Below are positions 9,120 through 18,388 of a stretch of 64,000 nt of DNA, piece by piece; the first letter of the stretch is position 1, and every line of letters starts with the position of its first letter. A program made the position numbers and the translations under genes. The DNA comes from Tenacibaculum aquimarinum (lineage in GTDB: Bacteria; Bacteroidota; Bacteroidia; Flavobacteriales; Flavobacteriaceae), in NCBI RefSeq assembly GCF_022478115.1, contig NZ_JAKGSC010000001.1, positions 434,001 through 498,000 on the forward strand, in the 5' to 3' direction. A model generated the notes under the pieces. The model was not told the origin of the DNA. It was given only the letters and a program-made list of their open reading frames with translations, and ran no database searches.

Positions 9120-9638
9120 ATGAAAAAATTATTACGATTCAAATTTGTATTCATAAACCTGATTTTTATATTAATTCTAACAAATTGTTCAACAACTAGA
9201 ATAGATGGTGAAAAATTGATTTCAAAAAATGTCTCCTTTTATTTTGACAATTGTTGCTTGGCAACTTTTATAAAAGGAAATGGAAGAATTGATGTTTATG
9301 AAAAAAAACTGAAAATAAAGATTAACAAAGGTAGTATAAAAATTAATCCAGAATTTGATAATCCGACTTATACTGTCGGAGAAATTTATCTGAGTTTAGG
9401 GAAATATATTGACAAGGAAAAAGGCAGTTGGACAAGATACAATCACAGTAAATCGATAAATATTGACAAAAAAATTAATTCATTAAAAGATTCTATTGAT
9501 ATTTCTAATTTAACATTTGAAATACCTTATAAAGATTTAGATTTAATTGATTCTTGGATTATTATAACAACGACAAATGAAGAAAGGTATGGTTTAAATC
9601 ACTCACATTCAATAAATAAGTTTCAAAAATTTAATTGA
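9120..9638 (+). CDS. Hypothetical lipoprotein
   Basis: The 172-residue protein has a lipoprotein signal ending in the lipobox LTNC (Cys at about 23), so it should be anchored on a membrane. The mature part is Lys/Ile/Asn-rich with no motif I recognise. It stands alone between the hydrolase and thiL. The DNA around it has an 11-bp inverted repeat at its borders (9055-9065 and 9778-9788) and a hairpin behind it, as if the gene had been inserted as a unit. It could be a variable accessory gene. Confidence 0.6.
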   Translation: MKKLLRFKFVFINLIFILILTNCSTTRIDGEKLISKNVSFYFDNCCLATFIKGNGRIDVYEKKLKIKINKGSIKINPEFDNPTYTVGEIYLSLGKYIDKEKGSWTRYNHSKSINIDKKINSLKDSIDISNLTFEIPYKDLDLIDSWIIITTTNEERYGLNHSHSINKFQKFN

Positions 9639-9716
9639 GAAACAAAAACTTTTACTAACACCTCATAAAATTTATGCTTACTTTTAAACTAAATAACGAA
9701 CCGACAAACATTCAAC

Positions 9717-9788
9717 TAACGATTTGCTACGGCAGAAAAATCTCTGATTTTCCAGTCGCACAAATCTTATAAAAAACCGTTAAACGAA
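9717..9788. repeat. Long nested hairpin downstream of the lipoprotein gene
   Basis: Three nested stems are visible: TAACG (9717-9721) with CGTTA (9778-9782), GATTTG with CAAATC, and GAAAATC with GATTTTC around loop TCT. The last bases, CGTTAAACGAA (9778-9788), are the exact reverse complement of TTCGTTTAACG at 9055-9065, on the other side of the lipoprotein gene. Confidence 0.6.
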
Positions 9789-9795
9789 CCTGTTT

Positions 9796-10845
9796 TTATT
9801 CACTCTTAAAAGAACTCCAACCTTGCGCTTTTAATTCCATTTCTTGTCCAGAACGTGTTACTAAATTCATTCCTTGGTTTTCTTCCGTAATATGACCAAT
9901 AATAGAGAAATTAGGGTTTCCTTTTATACTGTCAAAATCTGCAATAGGAACTGTAAAAAGTAACTCGTAATCTTCGCCACCACTTAAAGCAACCATTGTA
10001 GAATCTATATCAAACTCTTCACAAGTAGAAATTACTTGAGGATCTAAAGGTAATTTGTCTTCGTAAATCTTACATCCAACTTTGCTTTGTGTAGCAATGT
10101 GCATAATTTCAGACGAAAGTCCGTCAGAAATATCTATCATAGAAGTTGGTTTAATGTTTAGTTCAGCCAACAATCCAGCAACATCTTTACGAGCTTCTGG
10201 CTTTAATTGACGCTCAACTAAATACGTATAGTTTTCTAAATCTGGTTGATTTTGAGGATTTACCTGAAATACTTGCTTTTCTCTTTCTAATACTTGTAAA
10301 CCTAAATACGCTGCACCTAAATCTCCAGTAACTACAATTAAATCGGTTGGTTTTGCTGTATTTCTATACACAACATCTTCTTTGTTTGCAGTTCCAATTG
10401 CGGTAACAGAAAGCAACATTCCTTTTGTAGAAGAAGTTGTGTCTCCACCAATTAAATCAACATTATAAGTTTCACAAGCAAGTTGAATTCCTGCATATAA
10501 TTCTTCCAACGCTTCTAAAGGAAAACGGTTAGAAACAGCAATTGAAACTGTAATTTGCTCTGCTTTAGCATTCATAGCATAGACATCAGACAAATTAACC
10601 ATAACGGCTTTGTAACCTAAATGCTTTAACGGCATGTAGCTTAAATCGAAATGTACGCCTTCAATTAATAAATCAGTAGTAACTAACGTTTCTTTTCCTT
10701 CTGAAGAGATAACAGCACAATCATCTCCAATTCCTTTAATTGTAGATGCTTGACTTATTTTAAAATATTGCGTTAAATGTTTTATTAAACCAAACTCACC
10801 AAGTTCAGCTAACGTTGTTTTCTCTTGATTTTTATCTTCTAACAT
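9796..10845 (-). CDS. thiL: Thiamine-monophosphate kinase
   Basis: The 349-residue protein belongs to the AIR-synthase-like kinase family that phosphorylates thiamine monophosphate to thiamine diphosphate. Motifs seen are IKGIGDDCAVI near the N-terminus, the metal-binding LIGGDTTSS, VTGDLGAAYLGL and MIDISDGLSSE. The frame is open for 28 more codons upstream. I chose the ATG at 10845 because a -7 element TATCTTTG ends only 4 nt before it. This also predicts a transcript with almost no leader. It is a single-gene unit, divergent from the surface-protein operon. Confidence 0.9.
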   Translation of the reverse strand: MLEDKNQEKTTLAELGEFGLIKHLTQYFKISQASTIKGIGDDCAVISSEGKETLVTTDLLIEGVHFDLSYMPLKHLGYKAVMVNLSDVYAMNAKAEQITVSIAVSNRFPLEALEELYAGIQLACETYNVDLIGGDTTSSTKGMLLSVTAIGTANKEDVVYRNTAKPTDLIVVTGDLGAAYLGLQVLEREKQVFQVNPQNQPDLENYTYLVERQLKPEARKDVAGLLAELNIKPTSMIDISDGLSSEIMHIATQSKVGCKIYEDKLPLDPQVISTCEEFDIDSTMVALSGGEDYELLFTVPIADFDSIKGNPNFSIIGHITEENQGMNLVTRSGQEMELKAQGWSSFKSE

Positions 10846-10849
10846 ACTG

Positions 10850-10857
10850 CAAAGATA
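10850..10857 (-). promoter_or_regulatory. -7 promoter element of thiL
   Basis: CAAAGATA on the plus strand is TATCTTTG on the minus strand, a perfect TAnnTTTG. Only four bases separate it from the thiL ATG, so the transcript probably starts at or next to the start codon. Confidence 0.6.
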
Positions 10858-10981
10858 CATGGAAACAAGAGAATTTAACAAGAATAACTTTAAATTCAAA
10901 AAAGCAAAATGTACATTTGTTAAACTCAATACTTTTTATTGAGTTTCTACGTTAAGTTAATACAATAAAATGATAGCAACT

Positions 10982-12439
10982 ATGAGTAAAAAAAGCACTT
11001 TATTTCTTTCAACAATCCTGTCTTTTATTATGCTTATTTTCATTGCTTGTGAAGAAGAAGGTATTAATCTTAACAATTTGGATGCTGATTTGGACACTAT
11101 TACAGATACTGTTGATAATTGTCCTAACACTGCAAATACAAACCAATTAGATACAGATAATGACGGAATTGGAAATGCTTGTGATACAGATGATGATAAT
11201 GATGGAGTTTTAGACACGATTGATAATTGCCCTTTAACACCAAATCCAAATCAAGAAGACACTGATTTAAATGGAATTGGAGATGTTTGTGAGTCCTTAC
11301 AAAGCGCAATACCTTTAAGTCCTTGTGAAGGAGGGTTTGCTGGAATTTACCCTTGTGATGGTTACGATTTAATGGCTTTTATTTCATTAAGAGATATGAG
11401 CTCCGCCGAAGGAAATGATTCTTGGGGTTGGACAGATCCAACAACAAATAAAGAATATGCAATTATGGGACTAGAAAACGGAACTGCATTCATAGATATT
11501 TCAGATACTGAAAATTTAGTTTACTTAGGTAAATTAACAACAGCAACAGTAAATAGTTCTTGGAGAGACATAAAAGTTTATAACAACCATGCTTTTATTG
11601 TAAGCGAAGCTTCGGGTCATGGAATGCAAGTTTTCGATTTAACAAAACTAAGAACAGTTACAAGTCCAGGAGCTACTTTTACAGCTGATGCACATTTTAC
11701 CGATTTTGGAAACGCACATAATATTGTAATAAACGAAGATTCTGGTTATGCTTATGCCGTTGGAACATCTCAATTTAGTGGAGGTCCAGTTTTTATCAAT
11801 ATTCAAAATCCAACAAATCCTATTGCAGAAGGAGGTTATGCAAATGATGGATATACACACGACGCACAGGTAATTACTTATAATGGGCCAGATTCAGATT
11901 ATGCTGGAAAAGAAATTTTAATTGGAAGTAACGGACAACGTTTTGGCGTAAACGAAGTTGCTGTTGTAGATGTTACTGATAAAGCAAATCCTACAGGAAT
12001 TTCAACAATTACATATGATAATGAATCTTATACACACCAAGGTTGGTTTACTCAAGATCAACGTTATTTTATTGTTGGAGATGAATTAGATGAAGTTGAT
12101 GGTAATGTTTCTAATACAAGAATTTTAATTTTTGACATGTTAGATTTGGATAATCCTATTTTATTAGAAGAGTATTTTGGACCAACTGAAGCTATTGATC
12201 ATAATGGATATGTAAAAGGCAATAATTATTATTTAGCGAACTATCGTGCTGGTGTTAGAGTACATGATATAAGTAATATTGCTTCTGGAACTATGACTGA
12301 AACTGGGTTCTTTGACACATATCCTCCAAATGATAATCCTGAGTTTAACGGAACTTGGAATGTTTACCCTTATTTCGCAAGTGGAAATATTGTGGTAAGT
12401 GATATTGAAAAAGGATTGTTTGTCATCAAAAAACAATAA
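10982..12439 (+). CDS. Choice-of-anchor B / LVIVD-repeat lipoprotein with calcium-binding repeats
   Basis: The 485-residue lipoprotein has a lipobox-like IFIAC near residue 23. Thrombospondin type-3 calcium repeats follow (DTDNDGIGNACDTDDDNDGV, about 50-100), and then a beta-propeller-like body of LVIVD-type repeats (for example GTAFIDISDTENLVYLG). This is the choice-of-anchor B architecture. The ATG at 10970 is possible, but 10982 gives a better signal peptide. It heads a four-gene operon in which the next gene starts immediately after its stop. A surface adhesion or scaffold role near the MbnP/MbnH pair is inferred. Confidence 0.8.
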   Translation: MSKKSTLFLSTILSFIMLIFIACEEEGINLNNLDADLDTITDTVDNCPNTANTNQLDTDNDGIGNACDTDDDNDGVLDTIDNCPLTPNPNQEDTDLNGIGDVCESLQSAIPLSPCEGGFAGIYPCDGYDLMAFISLRDMSSAEGNDSWGWTDPTTNKEYAIMGLENGTAFIDISDTENLVYLGKLTTATVNSSWRDIKVYNNHAFIVSEASGHGMQVFDLTKLRTVTSPGATFTADAHFTDFGNAHNIVINEDSGYAYAVGTSQFSGGPVFINIQNPTNPIAEGGYANDGYTHDAQVITYNGPDSDYAGKEILIGSNGQRFGVNEVAVVDVTDKANPTGISTITYDNESYTHQGWFTQDQRYFIVGDELDEVDGNVSNTRILIFDMLDLDNPILLEEYFGPTEAIDHNGYVKGNNYYLANYRAGVRVHDISNIASGTMTETGFFDTYPPNDNPEFNGTWNVYPYFASGNIVVSDIEKGLFVIKKQ

Positions 12440-13762
12440 ATGAAATTTCTTAAAACAAGTTTCTTATTTGCATTCATTTTACTTTTTTCATGCTCATCAG
12501 ACAGCATTGAAAGTACTAGTAATTTTAAAGGTGAAATTCTTCAATTAAATACTTTTGGAGGTACTAAAAATGAAAGTGCTTATAATGTTGTTACTACAAT
12601 AGACGATGGTTACGCAGTCTTCGGATTCACACAAAGTAATGACAATGATGTTACCGACAAAACAGATGAAAGCTTCGATTATTGGTTGTTAAAATTTTCT
12701 TCGGAAGATGAACTACAATGGTCTAAAACCTACGGAGGAAGTAATGATGACAGAGGAAGAAGTATTATTACAACTTCAGATGGAGGTTTCGCAATTGCAG
12801 GTTTTAGTCAAAGTAACGATGGCGATGTAACTGAAAATAATGGTTTATACGACTTTTGGCTGGCTAAATTAGATGTAAACGGAGCTGTTTCTTGGCAAAA
12901 ATCATTTGGTTTTTCTGGCACAGATCAGGCTTTTTCTATTATTCAAACTAACGATGGAGGTTATTTAGTAAACGGAATTTTAGATGTTACAGCTTCGGGC
13001 GGACAAGGAAATGCTCGTAATAACAGACACGCTGGTGGAGATTATTGGGCAATTAAAGTTGATGCAAACGGAAACCGCGAATGGTGGAATTATTACGGCG
13101 GAACAAATACAGATACTGCTTTTAAAGCAATTCAAACCAACGATAATGGTTTTCTGTTTTTTGGCTCTTCAGATAGTGACGATGTAGATATTACTGACAA
13201 TAAAGGTGTTTATGATTTTTGGGTTGTAAAAACAAATAATACAGGAGAAGTTCAATGGAAAAAAAACTACGGAGGTAGCGAACTTGACGAAGCTTTTGAC
13301 GCCATAAAAACTAATGATGGCAATTTTTTAATTGTAGGAAATACAAGAAGTAACGATAAAGACATTTTTGAAAGTAATGGTTCTTCAGATATTTGGGCAA
13401 TTAAAATTGATTCAAATGGAACTTTACTTTGGGAAGAAAGTTATGGAGGTTCTTCTTTTGATTTAGCTAACGGAATTACACAAGCTCAAGATGGCGGATT
13501 TTATATTGTTGGTAACACAAGAAGCTCTAATATAGACGTTACAAACAACAACGGAAATAAAGATGTTTGGGTTCTAAAAATTAACGCAAGCGGAAAATTA
13601 CTTTCACAAAAAACAATTGGAGGTAGCGAAATTGACAACGCAAATGATGTTGTACAATTAAGTAATGGAAATATTATTGTAGTTGGAGAAAGCTGGAGTT
13701 CTAACTTCGATATTACTGAAAATAAAGGTTTTTCGGATGCCTTAATTATAAAAATGAAATAG
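12440..13762 (+). CDS. Beta-propeller-like repeat lipoprotein
   Basis: The 440-residue lipoprotein has lipobox LLFSC near residue 18 and is then made of about six to seven repeats of roughly 60 residues. The repeat pattern is W-x3-YGGS-x2-D-x3-S-I-x3-DGGF, then G-x3-SND-x-DVT-x-N-x-G-x2-DFW. The pattern suggests a propeller with one blade per repeat. Its ATG follows the previous stop codon with no gap, so the two are translationally coupled. Function is unknown; it is probably exposed on the cell surface. Confidence 0.75.
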   Translation: MKFLKTSFLFAFILLFSCSSDSIESTSNFKGEILQLNTFGGTKNESAYNVVTTIDDGYAVFGFTQSNDNDVTDKTDESFDYWLLKFSSEDELQWSKTYGGSNDDRGRSIITTSDGGFAIAGFSQSNDGDVTENNGLYDFWLAKLDVNGAVSWQKSFGFSGTDQAFSIIQTNDGGYLVNGILDVTASGGQGNARNNRHAGGDYWAIKVDANGNREWWNYYGGTNTDTAFKAIQTNDNGFLFFGSSDSDDVDITDNKGVYDFWVVKTNNTGEVQWKKNYGGSELDEAFDAIKTNDGNFLIVGNTRSNDKDIFESNGSSDIWAIKIDSNGTLLWEESYGGSSFDLANGITQAQDGGFYIVGNTRSSNIDVTNNNGNKDVWVLKINASGKLLSQKTIGGSEIDNANDVVQLSNGNIIVVGESWSSNFDITENKGFSDALIIKMK

Positions 13763-13763
13763 T

Positions 13764-14537
13764 ATGAAAAAAATAATAAGCTTAGTATTCTTAATTCTAA
13801 TTAGCTTTATAAGTTGTGACGAGAAAGAGTGTTGTGTAAACTTAGAACCAGCTCAAGTTACATTAGATTTTACACATAATTGGAATGAAACTTCTGTAAA
13901 TGCTTCAGATTTTTCTGCTTTTAAATTTACAAATGAAAATGGAGAAGAAGTTAGTATAGAAAACCTTAGATATCTTCTTTCTAAAATTAAACTTACAGAT
14001 ACAAATAATCAAGAAATTGTATTAAAAGACTATCAATTAATTAATATTGGAGAAGAAACAGGTTTACAACTCATCACAGAGAATATTCCAACTGGTAATT
14101 ATAATCTTTCATTTACTTTTGGTTTTTCTGATGCTGATAATCAAGATGGAATTTACCAAGATTTAAACACGGCTAATTTTAATGTTCCAGGAATGTTAGG
14201 TGGCGGTTATCATTACATGCAATTCGATGGAAAATATTTAGACACAGCAAATATGGAAGCGCCATTTAATTACCATGCAATTAGAGCTGTAGATAGATCA
14301 GATCCTAATAATTTAATCCTAGAAGACACCTCATTTCTTGTAGATTTAGGAAATGTTGAAATTTCTAATGATATGAATATTGAAATTAAGATGAACATTT
14401 CAGAGTGGTTTAAAAATCCAAATACTTGGAATCTAAACGAATTAAATACCGTTTTAATGCCAAATTTTGCAGCCCAGAAATTAATAAGTGCTAATGGAGA
14501 ATCTGTATTTTCCTTGGGAGAAATAACAAGTAACTAA
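13764..14537 (+). CDS. MbnP-like copper-binding lipoprotein
   Basis: The 257-residue protein has lipobox SFISC (Cys18) and the MbnP-type beta-rich domain: VTLDFTHNW near 32-40, ENLRYLLSKIKL, FGFSDADNQDG and GGGYHYMQFDGKY. In methanotrophs, MbnP binds copper after a partner di-haem enzyme, MbnH, oxidises one of its Trp residues. Trp40 and two Trp near the C-terminus are candidates here. The next gene encodes the MbnH-like partner, one base after the stop. Copper binding in this organism is inferred. Confidence 0.8.
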   Translation: MKKIISLVFLILISFISCDEKECCVNLEPAQVTLDFTHNWNETSVNASDFSAFKFTNENGEEVSIENLRYLLSKIKLTDTNNQEIVLKDYQLINIGEETGLQLITENIPTGNYNLSFTFGFSDADNQDGIYQDLNTANFNVPGMLGGGYHYMQFDGKYLDTANMEAPFNYHAIRAVDRSDPNNLILEDTSFLVDLGNVEISNDMNIEIKMNISEWFKNPNTWNLNELNTVLMPNFAAQKLISANGESVFSLGEITSN

Positions 14538-14538
14538 A

Positions 14539-15603
14539 ATGAAAAAACTCCTAATTTATTTTATGTTTTTTGCATGCTTTACGAATTGCAATCAAGAAAA
14601 AATAAATTTTGGTGAGTACACTCCTGTTCCAGTTTCACTGGAAATTCCAACACTTTTTTCAGACAAATTAATTGAACCTTTAATACCTATAAACAATCCT
14701 TTAACGGAAGAAGGAATTGCTCTTGGAAAAAAATTATTCTTCGATAAAATTTTATCTGGTGATGGAACTCAATCTTGCGCAACGTGCCATAATCCCGAAA
14801 AAGCATTTACAGTTAACACACAGTTTAGTGACGGAATTGACGGTAATTTTGGAACAAGAAACTCAATGCCTTTATTTAATTTAGCATGGAATTTTGATGA
14901 ACGTTTTACTTGGGATGGAAAAGAAATTACTATAGAACATCAAGCTTTTGAACCCGTTATAAATCCAATTGAAATGCACAACAATTGGGTAATTGTTGCT
15001 CAGAAATTACAAAATCACCCAGAATATCCAACGTTATTTAAAAATGCTTTTGGAACTTCAACAATAGATTCAACTTTAGTAACAAAAGCAATTGCACAAT
15101 TTGAAAGAATTTTAATTTCTGGCAACTCTAAATTCGATAAATTTCAACGAGGAGAAACAACGTTAACACCACAAGAACAAAACGGATTCAATGTGTTTAT
15201 GGACGAAGATCGTGGAGATTGTTTTCACTGTCATGGAAGTGATAACAATCCGCTTTGGACAGATAACAAATTTCATAACAATGGTTTAGATGCTGTTTTT
15301 TCTGATTTAGGTTTGGGTGCAATTACTGGAGATCCAAATGATAATGGAAAATTTAAATCACCTTCAATAAGAAACTTAGCATTTACCGCTCCTTACATGC
15401 ATGATGGTCGTTTTTCTACTTTAGAAGAAGTTATAAATCACTATTCAGAAGGTTTACAAAACTCTTCAACTATAGATCCTTTAATGAAAAAAGTAAACGA
15501 TGGTGGTGTTCAACTTACAACCCAAGATAAAGCCGATTTAAAGGCATTTTTACTTTCTCTTTCAGATAACGATTTTATTAGCAATCCAAACTTCCGAGAA
15601 TAA
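14539..15603 (+). CDS. Di-haem cytochrome c peroxidase family protein, MbnH-like
   Basis: The 354-residue lipoprotein (FTNC, Cys17) has two haem c sites, CATCH at 80-84 and CFHCH at 228-232. The arrangement is that of bacterial di-haem peroxidases, MauG and MbnH. Other family segments are GEKLF-like GKKLFFD and FTAPYMHDGRF near the second haem. Pairing with an MbnP-like gene points to MbnH activity (oxidation of a partner Trp) rather than plain peroxide removal. It is the last gene of the operon, and no clear terminator is visible before the suf promoter. Confidence 0.85.
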   Translation: MKKLLIYFMFFACFTNCNQEKINFGEYTPVPVSLEIPTLFSDKLIEPLIPINNPLTEEGIALGKKLFFDKILSGDGTQSCATCHNPEKAFTVNTQFSDGIDGNFGTRNSMPLFNLAWNFDERFTWDGKEITIEHQAFEPVINPIEMHNNWVIVAQKLQNHPEYPTLFKNAFGTSTIDSTLVTKAIAQFERILISGNSKFDKFQRGETTLTPQEQNGFNVFMDEDRGDCFHCHGSDNNPLWTDNKFHNNGLDAVFSDLGLGAITGDPNDNGKFKSPSIRNLAFTAPYMHDGRFSTLEEVINHYSEGLQNSSTIDPLMKKVNDGGVQLTTQDKADLKAFLLSLSDNDFISNPNFRE

Positions 15604-15645
15604 TCAGTAAAACCAATGCTTTTATAGTAAAACACAATGAAAGGT

Positions 15646-15679
15646 TTTGCGGCTAAATGAGACTTATATCGTATATTTG
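15646..15679 (+). promoter_or_regulatory. Promoter of the suf operon
   Basis: TTTG at 15646-15649 (-33) and TATATTTG at 15672-15679 (-7), with about 22 bp between them, fit the Bacteroidota TTTG / TAnnTTTG promoter. The -7 element lies 31 bp before the sufA ATG. It excludes a longer open frame that would start at 15657. Confidence 0.65.
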
Positions 15680-15710
15680 CAATCAATTTAGATTTAATCT
15701 ATTTAAAATT

Positions 15711-16040
15711 ATGATAAAAGTTTCAGACACAGCAAAAAAGAAAGTCATAGAACTAATGACTGACGATGGTTTTGACGCAACAAAAGACTATGTTAGAGTT
15801 GGGGTAAAAAGCGGCGGTTGTTCAGGTTTATCGTATGATTTAACATTTGATAAAACACAACAAGAAAACGATAAACTTTTTGAAGAAAATGATGTAAAAA
15901 TTGTTGTTGACAAAAAGAGTTTTTTATATTTAGTTGGAACAACCCTAGAATATTCTGGAGGTTTAAACGGAAAAGGTTTTGTATTTAATAACCCAAACGC
16001 AAATAGAACTTGTGGTTGTGGAGAATCATTTTCACTTTAA
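15711..16040 (+). CDS. sufA: HesB/IscA/SufA-type Fe-S assembly protein
   Basis: The 109-residue A-type carrier has the three conserved cysteines of the family: Cys37 in GGCSGL, and Cys101 and Cys103 in the C-terminal TCGCGESF. It carries or delivers Fe-S clusters in the cytoplasm. The start at 15711 is chosen because the promoter lies inside the longer open frame. It is first in the suf operon, 12 bp before sufB. Confidence 0.9.
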   Translation: MIKVSDTAKKKVIELMTDDGFDATKDYVRVGVKSGGCSGLSYDLTFDKTQQENDKLFEENDVKIVVDKKSFLYLVGTTLEYSGGLNGKGFVFNNPNANRTCGCGESFSL

Positions 16041-16052
16041 AATTAGACAAAA

Positions 16053-17501
16053 ATGTCAAAGTATACAGAGGAAGATTTAGAACAAGAGTTAAAAACCAAA
16101 GAATATGAATATGGTTTTTATACAGATATAGAAAGTGAAACCTTTGCAAAAGGGCTAAATGAAGATGTAGTTCGTGCTATTTCTAAAAAGAAAAACGAAC
16201 CACAATGGATGACCGATTGGCGTTTAGAAGCATTTAGAGTATGGCAAAAAATGGAAGAACCAGATTGGGCAAATGTAAATTACCCTAAACCAAACTTTCA
16301 AGAAATAGCCTATTATTCTGCACCTAAAAAGAAACCAAAATTAAATTCTTTAGACGAAGTAGATCCAGATTTATTGGAAACTTTTAAGAAATTAGGTATT
16401 TCTATAGATGAACAAAAGAAACTTGCAAATGTTGCAGTTGATATTGTTATGGATTCTGTTTCAGTTGCTACTACTTTCAAGAAAACTTTAGGTGAAAAAG
16501 GGATAATTTTTATGCCAATTTCTGAAGCAATTCAAGAACATCCAGAATTAGTTAGAAAATATTTAGGAACCGTTGTACCAACAACAGATAATTTTTATGC
16601 GGCATTAAATTCGGCAGTTTTTTCTGATGGATCTTTCTGTTACATTCCAAAAGGTGTTCGTTGCCCAATGGAATTATCAACTTATTTTAGAATTAATGAA
16701 GGTGGAACTGGTCAGTTCGAACGAACTTTAGTAGTTGCAGATGAAGGAAGTTACGTTTCTTATTTAGAAGGTTGTACTGCACCGCAAAGAGATGAAAACC
16801 AATTACACGCTGCTGTTGTAGAATTAATTGCAATGGATGATGCAGAAATAAAATACTCAACAGTTCAAAACTGGTTTCCTGGTGATGAAAATGGAAAAGG
16901 TGGTGTTTTTAACTTTGTAACCAAAAGAGGTTTATGTGAAACAAACGCAAAAATTTCTTGGACGCAAGTAGAAACTGGTTCTGCTGTTACTTGGAAATAT
17001 CCTTCATGTATTTTAAAAGGAAATAATTCAGTAGGCGAGTTTTATTCAATTGCTGTAACTAACCATTATCAACAAGCAGATACAGGAACAAAAATGATTC
17101 ACCTTGGTAAAAACACCAAGTCAACTATTATTTCTAAAGGTATTTCTGCAGGAAAATCACAAAACTCATATAGAGGTTTAGTTCAGATAAATTCAAGAGC
17201 AGAAAATGCTCGTAATTTCTCTCAATGTGATTCTCTTTTAATGGGTAATGAATGTGGAGCACATACATTTCCTTATATAGAAGCAAAAAATAAATCGGCA
17301 CAAATAGAACACGAAGCAACTACAAGTAAAATTGGTGAAGACCAACTTTTCTATTGTAACCAACGTGGTATAGATACTGAAAAAGCTATCGCTTTAATTG
17401 TAAACGGTTTTAGTAAAGAAGTATTAAATAAATTACCAATGGAATTTGCTGTAGAAGCTCAAAAATTATTGGAGATTAGTTTAGAAGGTTCTGTAGGATA
17501 A
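16053..17501 (+). CDS. sufB: Fe-S cluster scaffold subunit SufB
   Basis: The 482-residue protein is a full-length SufB of the SufBCD complex, which assembles Fe-S clusters. Recognisable segments are [40 protein letters not shown] and, near the end, [18 protein letters not shown]. It acts with SufC (ATPase) and SufD encoded just downstream. It is separated from sufC by an inserted lipoprotein gene, which is unusual for a suf operon. Confidence 0.95.
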   Translation: MSKYTEEDLEQELKTKEYEYGFYTDIESETFAKGLNEDVVRAISKKKNEPQWMTDWRLEAFRVWQKMEEPDWANVNYPKPNFQEIAYYSAPKKKPKLNSLDEVDPDLLETFKKLGISIDEQKKLANVAVDIVMDSVSVATTFKKTLGEKGIIFMPISEAIQEHPELVRKYLGTVVPTTDNFYAALNSAVFSDGSFCYIPKGVRCPMELSTYFRINEGGTGQFERTLVVADEGSYVSYLEGCTAPQRDENQLHAAVVELIAMDDAEIKYSTVQNWFPGDENGKGGVFNFVTKRGLCETNAKISWTQVETGSAVTWKYPSCILKGNNSVGEFYSIAVTNHYQQADTGTKMIHLGKNTKSTIISKGISAGKSQNSYRGLVQINSRAENARNFSQCDSLLMGNECGAHTFPYIEAKNKSAQIEHEATTSKIGEDQLFYCNQRGIDTEKAIALIVNGFSKEVLNKLPMEFAVEAQKLLEISLEGSVG

Positions 17502-17512
17502 AAAATATAATA

Positions 17513-18349
17513 ATGAAAAAAATAATTTTCTTATTACTTGCAATTAGCATAGTAAGCTGTAAAAAATCAGAAAAAAAAGCTGAAGAAACAAAACAAGTTG
17601 ACGTAAAATTACATCAATTAGTTGGTGGTTCTATTTTAGTGAAAAAACTAGAGGTTTTTTCTCAAGACACAACCTATACAGGTCAACAAAAACAATTTAC
17701 AGATGCATACTATGTAATTTCTCATCCAAAAGGAAACTTAATGTGGGATGCAGGTTTACCAGAACAATTAGTAGTTGCTGAGTCTTTTCATGAACCAAGC
17801 GGAGTTTTTGCAATTCAAAGACCAGATTCACTAGCAAATCAATTAAAAACTATTGGTTTAAAAATTGAAGACTTTAAATATTTTGCAATGTCTCATTCTC
17901 ATTTTGATCATATTGGACACGCAAGTTATATGAAAGATGCAACTTGGATTGTACAGGAAAATGAATATAATGCAACAGTTGGTGATTCAGTAAAAGTGAA
18001 AAACCCATCGTTAACTGCTTTAACAAACGTTAAAAAAATCAATGGAGATTATGATGTTTTTGGAGACGGAACGGTAGTTATAAAATACATGCCAGGTCAT
18101 ACAGTTGGGCATCAAGTATTATATGTTGAAGTTGCCGGTTTAGAAAAACCTGTTTTATTAACGGGAGATTTATATCACTTTGAAGAAAATAGAACAAATA
18201 AAGGAGTTCCTTCTTTTAACTATAATGTTGAACAAACATTAGAAAGTATGGATAAATTTGAAACTTTTGCAAAAGAAAAAAATGCAGAAGTTATTATTCA
18301 ACATTCTCCAATAGCATTTGAAAAATTAGAAAAATTATTAAAAAAATAA
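17513..18349 (+). CDS. Metallo-beta-lactamase-fold lipoprotein, AHL-lactonase-like
   Basis: The 278-residue lipoprotein has lipobox IVSC (Cys16) and the two-metal motif HSHFDHIGH with His128, His130, Asp132 and His133. Further ligand segments are GHTVGHQ and LLTGDLYHF. Overall similarity is to the N-acyl homoserine lactonase branch of the MBL superfamily, so it probably hydrolyses a lactone or related ester outside the inner membrane. It lies 12 bp after sufB and 40 bp before sufC in the same direction, so it is co-transcribed with Fe-S genes although its expected location is periplasmic. The true substrate is not known. Confidence 0.75.
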   Translation: MKKIIFLLLAISIVSCKKSEKKAEETKQVDVKLHQLVGGSILVKKLEVFSQDTTYTGQQKQFTDAYYVISHPKGNLMWDAGLPEQLVVAESFHEPSGVFAIQRPDSLANQLKTIGLKIEDFKYFAMSHSHFDHIGHASYMKDATWIVQENEYNATVGDSVKVKNPSLTALTNVKKINGDYDVFGDGTVVIKYMPGHTVGHQVLYVEVAGLEKPVLLTGDLYHFEENRTNKGVPSFNYNVEQTLESMDKFETFAKEKNAEVIIQHSPIAFEKLEKLLKK

Positions 18350-18388
18350 ACGCTTAAAGCAAAAGCTTAAGGCATATAGCAAATAATC

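Noticed and set aside
9717..9788. True integron attC site
   Set aside because: The hairpin lacks recognisable RYYYAAC/GTTRRRY core sites in the right places and no integron integrase is present, so only an attC-like possibility is mentioned.
15657..15710. Longer start for sufA
   Set aside because: The promoter TATATTTG lies within this stretch, and A-type carriers normally begin as at 15711.
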